39,252 nt of DNA, taken from assembly GCA_028822275.1 (NCBI GenBank), contig JAPKEA010000004.1, forward strand, positions 1 to 39,252. Reading direction: 5' to 3'. Under the pieces are notes generated by a model. It saw only the letters and a program-made list of their open reading frames with translations. It ran no database searches and was not told the DNA's origin. The translations under genes were made by a program, and so were the position numbers. This DNA comes from Planktomarina sp. Its GTDB lineage: Bacteria; Pseudomonadota; Alphaproteobacteria; Rhodobacterales; Rhodobacteraceae. Positions 35,771 through 39,252 of the stretch are shown piece after piece. Position 1 is the stretch's first letter; each line of letters starts with the position of its first letter.

Positions 35771-37006
35771 ATGTTTCTAAATAAAATAACATTAGCTGGG
35801 ACTTTTATGGTCTTTGGCACTACAGCAATGGCGGGATGCGGAATTTCTTCTGGTAACGTCAAAATTCTTTCAAATGACTTTCCTGCAATCCAATCGGTCA
35901 CAGCTGGCGCTAGTGCATGTGCCGGTGGGGGTGTAACGGTAGAGGCAAACCTAACCAAAGATCACAAAGACATCATGGTAGCCGCACTTACTGCAAATCC
36001 AGCCCAATACACATCAGTTATTGCAAGTAATTCAACATTAGTTACGCTGATGAATGACGGACTAGTGCGTCCTTTGGATGCTTTAGTAGCAAAGCACGGT
36101 GAAGGTTTAAACCCTAGCCAAATGATAACAGTAGACGGCAAAATTATGGCTGTCGCGTTTGGTGCTAATGCTCAGCATTTATTTTCACGCTCTGATATAT
36201 TGGAAAAAGCCGGCATAAATAGCATTCCAACAACATATGAAGATGTGCTTGCGGCGGCAAAGGCCATTAAATCTGCCGGTCTGATGGATTATCCAGTCGC
36301 ATTGAATACTGCTGCTGGCTGGAATCTTGGCGAAGAATTTGTTAACATGTACATGGGCACTGGCGGAGATTTCTTTAAGCCAGGAACTGCGGAAGTAGCA
36401 GTTAACAATGATCATGGTATTGCAACCTTGAATATGCTCAAGTCTTTAGTCGCCTATTCAAACCCAGATTACCTGACATACGACTCAAACGCCACGCAGG
36501 CTGAATGGGAAGCTGGCAACTTAGCATTAGCAACGATGTGGGGTACTCGTGGAGGTGCTGTTCTTGATGATGAAGGATCAACTAAAGCCGTATCATCAAA
36601 CACTGTGCTAACAGGAGCTCCGACATGGGGTAATAACGCACGTCCAGCGTCAACACTATGGTGGGATGGAATATCTATCTCAGCAAATATTTCTGACGAA
36701 GATGCTGAAGCGACATTTATTGCGATGATGAAGGGTATTTCATCCGATGTGATCAAAGCAAACAATAGTGATACTGTTTGGCTTGGTGCTGGATACACAC
36801 CAAGTGCAGCTTCAGCAGGAGTTTCTGCAACAGCAGCAGCTGGTGCGGCACCATATCCAATGCTTCCCTTTATGGGCACTTTGCACGGAGCACTTGGCGC
36901 TGAAATTTCAGATTTCTTGCAGGGTTCTGAAAGTGCAGAGCAGGCTTTGGCGGATGTCGAAGCGGCCTACACAGCAGCAGCAACTGAAAAAGGCTTCCTT
37001 AACTAA
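35771..37006 (+). CDS. sugar-type ABC extracellular solute-binding protein
   Basis: A 411-residue family 1 binding protein. Residues 1-21 are a signal peptide ending TTAMA before G. The body has the usual alternation of the two lobes (LFSRSDILEKAGINSIPTTYEDV, then AEWEAGNLALATMWGTRGG, then STLWWDGISISANIS). It binds its ligand in the periplasm for the two permeases that follow. The ligand is probably a sugar or polyol-like compound. The C-terminal third is unusually rich in Ala and Ser. GGGAGA precedes the ATG. Confidence 0.88.
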   Translation: MFLNKITLAGTFMVFGTTAMAGCGISSGNVKILSNDFPAIQSVTAGASACAGGGVTVEANLTKDHKDIMVAALTANPAQYTSVIASNSTLVTLMNDGLVRPLDALVAKHGEGLNPSQMITVDGKIMAVAFGANAQHLFSRSDILEKAGINSIPTTYEDVLAAAKAIKSAGLMDYPVALNTAAGWNLGEEFVNMYMGTGGDFFKPGTAEVAVNNDHGIATLNMLKSLVAYSNPDYLTYDSNATQAEWEAGNLALATMWGTRGGAVLDDEGSTKAVSSNTVLTGAPTWGNNARPASTLWWDGISISANISDEDAEATFIAMMKGISSDVIKANNSDTVWLGAGYTPSAASAGVSATAAAGAAPYPMLPFMGTLHGALGAEISDFLQGSESAEQALADVEAAYTAAATEKGFLN

Positions 37007-37015
37007 GGATGCCTC

Positions 37016-37037
37016 GGGAAGGGGTTCGCCCCTTCCC
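37016..37037 (+). other. strong UUCG-loop hairpin after the binding-protein gene
   Basis: GGGAAGGGG and CCCCTTCCC pair perfectly (9 bases) around a TTCG loop, 9 bases after the binding-protein stop and 28 before the permease start. There is no T-run, so transcription probably continues. Such hairpins protect the 3' end of the upstream message and raise binding-protein over permease levels. Confidence 0.75.
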
Positions 37038-37065
37038 CACCCAATATTTCCAATAGGCTTTCATC

Positions 37066-38097
37066 ATGAAAAACCACACATTCTTTTGGTTTATTTTACC
37101 GTCGCTCGTGACGATGATGCTATTCATTGCGATGCCTATTGGCTCAGTATTTATTCAATCTTTGCACATCGAACACGGCGCAGTTCTCTCAGAGGTCAAA
37201 AACTGTGGCCCATTCGGATGCAAGATGGAAGTTCAAGTTGATGTTGAAGCCACAGCACAGCTGAAGGAAGCAAAACCTTTAGGTAAGTTCAATGGTTTTG
37301 GGACTTATAATAATCGCAATCACCTTGCGCTTGAGGAATTATCACAGGCTTGGAACGACAGCTCAGGTTGGGGAATATATTTTAAAAAAATCTATAATCT
37401 ACCATTCTACCGCGCACTAGCTTTCACCCTCACATACACATTTGTCGTAACACCGTTGGTTTTGGTTCTTGGGTTTTGTATCGCATTGGGCGTGAACACC
37501 TTACCCAAACGTATTAAAGGTCCAGCAATTTTTGTATCACTATTGCCGATGATCGTAACGCCCCTCATTGGATCATTAATCTTATTTTGGATGATAGATG
37601 CTGAAGGCATTCTGGGCGCAAGTTTACAATGGTTGTTTGAAGATCCAAACCTATCCCTCAAAGCCTCACCAAACCTGACTTGGATTATGTTGATAGTATA
37701 CGGAGTTTGGCACTCGGCGCCATTTGCCTTCATAATATTTTATGCAGGCCTTCAAACAGTTCCCGCCGACACGATTGAGGCCGCGATGATTGATGGCGCC
37801 TCTCGTTGGGAGCGGACGCGTTATGTAATTGTGCCCCATTTGGTACCTTTGATAGTGTTTATAACGCTTATTCAACTAATGGATAACTTCCGGGTTTTTG
37901 AGCCTATTGTGTCCTTTAAAGCTCAAGCAAATGCAACCTCACTGTCATGGATAATCTATAATGACCTTGCAGGTGGAGAGGGCAGCTTCTTTGGATCTGC
38001 TGGAGCTACATCCGTTCTCACGATCTTGGGCGTGGCTGTTTTATTGATCCCCGTCTTGTTTAGAACTTGGCGCGACTTCAAAGGTAAGGTCGTATAA
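37066..38097 (+). CDS. sugar-type ABC permease, MalF/UgpA-like
   Basis: A 343-residue permease, longer than UgpA because a hydrophilic insert of about 70 residues (around 36-105) follows the first membrane helix and is probably periplasmic. Five further helices follow, with the coupling motif EAAMIDGASRWERTRYVIVP around residues 238-257. It pairs with the next permease. TAATG links its stop to that start. Confidence 0.9.
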   Translation: MKNHTFFWFILPSLVTMMLFIAMPIGSVFIQSLHIEHGAVLSEVKNCGPFGCKMEVQVDVEATAQLKEAKPLGKFNGFGTYNNRNHLALEELSQAWNDSSGWGIYFKKIYNLPFYRALAFTLTYTFVVTPLVLVLGFCIALGVNTLPKRIKGPAIFVSLLPMIVTPLIGSLILFWMIDAEGILGASLQWLFEDPNLSLKASPNLTWIMLIVYGVWHSAPFAFIIFYAGLQTVPADTIEAAMIDGASRWERTRYVIVPHLVPLIVFITLIQLMDNFRVFEPIVSFKAQANATSLSWIIYNDLAGGEGSFFGSAGATSVLTILGVAVLLIPVLFRTWRDFKGKVV

Positions 38098-38978
38098 TGA
38101 CAGATTTAGTAAACCGCCGTCCTATGGGACTGAATATTGCCATTTGGGCCTTTGTGTTGTGCTGGATCATGATTGCAGGCTTTCCATTCCTTTGGACGAT
38201 GTGGGGATCCTTCAAAGTACAGGGTGATTTTTTCTCTAAAGCTGATTGGACCTACGCTTTGCATGGTGTTCGAACTCAAGCCGAAACTGGAGCCGCATTT
38301 ACGGGCGATGGCTATTTTGGTGCTTGGGTGACCAAGTCATTTTGGCATTCAGCCATAAATACAGCGATCGTGGTGGTTTCTGTTGTTATTATCTCACTTT
38401 CTTTGGGAACTTTGGGTGGATATGCTCTAGCTCGATCAGGTAAAAAATACGCTTTTTATCTGCTGATGCTTGCTTTGGTCTTTAGGGCCATGCCACATAT
38501 TACGCTAGTATCAGGCTATCTGCTTCCATTTTTTGAATGGAATCTTTGGGGTCATTTACCCACAGCAATTATTGTAATGGTCGCCATAAACCAACCATTT
38601 ACTTTATGGATGCTACACAGCTTCTTTCTCAATATTCCAAAAGATCTTGATGAAAGCGCAATGGTAGACGGCTGCACTCGTTTTCAAGCTTTTCGCCGAG
38701 TGATTGTGCCTGTGATGTGGCCAGGTGTCATTACCACTGGGCTATTTTCATTTCTGCTTGCCTATAATGACTTCACAGTCACAGCTACATTGTTGAGCCA
38801 AAGCAATCAGACGATGATCCCAAAAATCGCCAGCTTTTTAGGCACAACTCAGACCGAGGGAAATGTTATGTTCGCCGTTGCCGCAGTGGTGTCAGCAACC
38901 GTTCCTCTATTTGTCCTAGTCATGTTTTTTCAACGTCAAATTGTAAGTGGTTTAACAGCAGGAGCAGTTAAAGGATGA
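38097..38978 (+). CDS. sugar-type ABC permease, MalG/UgpE-like
   Basis: A 293-residue permease with six helices and coupling motif ESAMVDGCTRFQAFRRVIVP near residues 185-204. A 40-residue hydrophilic segment follows helix 1, presumably periplasmic and perhaps facing the insert of the partner permease. Its stop overlaps the next gene's ATG (ATGA). Confidence 0.9.
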   Translation: MTDLVNRRPMGLNIAIWAFVLCWIMIAGFPFLWTMWGSFKVQGDFFSKADWTYALHGVRTQAETGAAFTGDGYFGAWVTKSFWHSAINTAIVVVSVVIISLSLGTLGGYALARSGKKYAFYLLMLALVFRAMPHITLVSGYLLPFFEWNLWGHLPTAIIVMVAINQPFTLWMLHSFFLNIPKDLDESAMVDGCTRFQAFRRVIVPVMWPGVITTGLFSFLLAYNDFTVTATLLSQSNQTMIPKIASFLGTTQTEGNVMFAVAAVVSATVPLFVLVMFFQRQIVSGLTAGAVKG

Positions 38979-39252
38979 GTGGAGTAAGACCAGAACAGGC
39001 CGTTTTAAGCAGAGATACAGATATGACAAAAACAGCTGAAACTCGTGCAGTTATTGAGGGAATGGTAGATGGTCTAAATGACCATCGCATTGTCGATATT
39101 GATGAATTTTTTAGTGAGGGGTTTCGTTGGATGGGCAACACCGGTTGTGGCACCAAAGAGGGTATTCGTGCGTTTCAGGACAATTGGCAAAAACCTTTTC
39201 AAGCCGCCTTCTCAGACAAAGTCTGCGTTGACGAAGCACGGCTTTATATGGG
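38975..39252 (+). CDS. SnoaL-like protein, 3' end outside the window
   Basis: Ninety-two codons are visible, starting MSGVRPEQAVLSRDTDM and continuing through DFGL-like helices to FFSEGFRWMGNTGCGTKEGI, the usual N-terminal half of a SnoaL/NTF2-fold ester cyclase-like domain. A second in-frame ATG at codon 17 is an alternative start. It is translationally coupled to the permease gene, so it belongs to the transporter operon and is the second SnoaL-like gene of this locus. The rest is cut off by the window end. Confidence 0.75.
   Translation, partial: MSGVRPEQAVLSRDTDMTKTAETRAVIEGMVDGLNDHRIVDIDEFFSEGFRWMGNTGCGTKEGIRAFQDNWQKPFQAAFSDKVCVDEARLYM

Overview
The window looks like a chromosomal segment of a marine alphaproteobacterium of the Roseobacter group (Rhodobacteraceae). 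This is inferred from gene content and protein resemblance: polyamine-type and sugar-type ABC transporters, a complete hut set with both hutF and hutG, a trimethylamine-dehydrogenase-type flavoprotein, DUF1028/RidA enzymes and SnoaL-like proteins. Base composition is uneven. The first 8 kb and many intergenic stretches are AT-rich, whereas the hut block (about 19.8-27.8 kb) is visibly richer in G+C. Two lines counted by hand gave about 37% in the methyltransferase gene and 53% in hutH. I see no rRNA, tRNA, CRISPR array, phage or transposase gene.

Layout. (1) 0-8.2 kb is a loosely packed region: a small membrane protein, a SAM methyltransferase followed by an MFS exporter, a proline-racemase-family enzyme, small unknown genes, a 41-residue CxxC/CxxC protein, an orphan membrane-fusion protein and an ArsC/Spx-like protein. 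(2) 8.2-19.6 kb is an amine-catabolism island. On the minus strand lie a flavin monooxygenase, RidA, DUF1028, a PuuC-like aldehyde dehydrogenase, a LysR regulator and a 6-S-cysteinyl-FMN/4Fe-4S amine dehydrogenase whose pocket residues match histamine dehydrogenase better than trimethylamine dehydrogenase. Diverging from them is a PotABCD-like transporter. (3) 19.8-27.8 kb is the histidine-utilisation block: hutC, the tightly overlapping operon hutI-hutH-hutG-hutU, divergent hutF, and hutD. (4) 28.0-31.2 kb holds an acetylpolyamine amidohydrolase translationally coupled to a large amidase. Just upstream is a decayed copy of the 3' end of a potD-like gene with its terminator. (5) 31.4-32.6 kb is an acyl-CoA dehydrogenase gene interrupted by an in-frame TGA. 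(6) 32.6 kb to the end is an amidohydrolase plus a two-domain SnoaL-like protein on the minus strand, divergent from a sugar-type ABC transporter whose operon runs into another SnoaL-like gene cut by the window end.

How it may work together (inference). The Pot-like transporter, deacetylase, flavin amine dehydrogenase and PuuC-like dehydrogenase could form a route that imports (acetylated) polyamines or histamine, removes the acetyl group, oxidatively deaminates the amine and oxidises the aldehyde, without the glutamylation step of the Puu pathway. The potD relic in front of the deacetylase is about 8.5 kb from the intact potD 3' end, and the two bracket the G+C-richer hut genes. This suggests that transporter and deacetylase genes were once adjacent and that hut was placed between them. 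The hut enzymes convert histidine to glutamate, ammonia and formate. A candidate HutC operator overlaps the hutI promoter.
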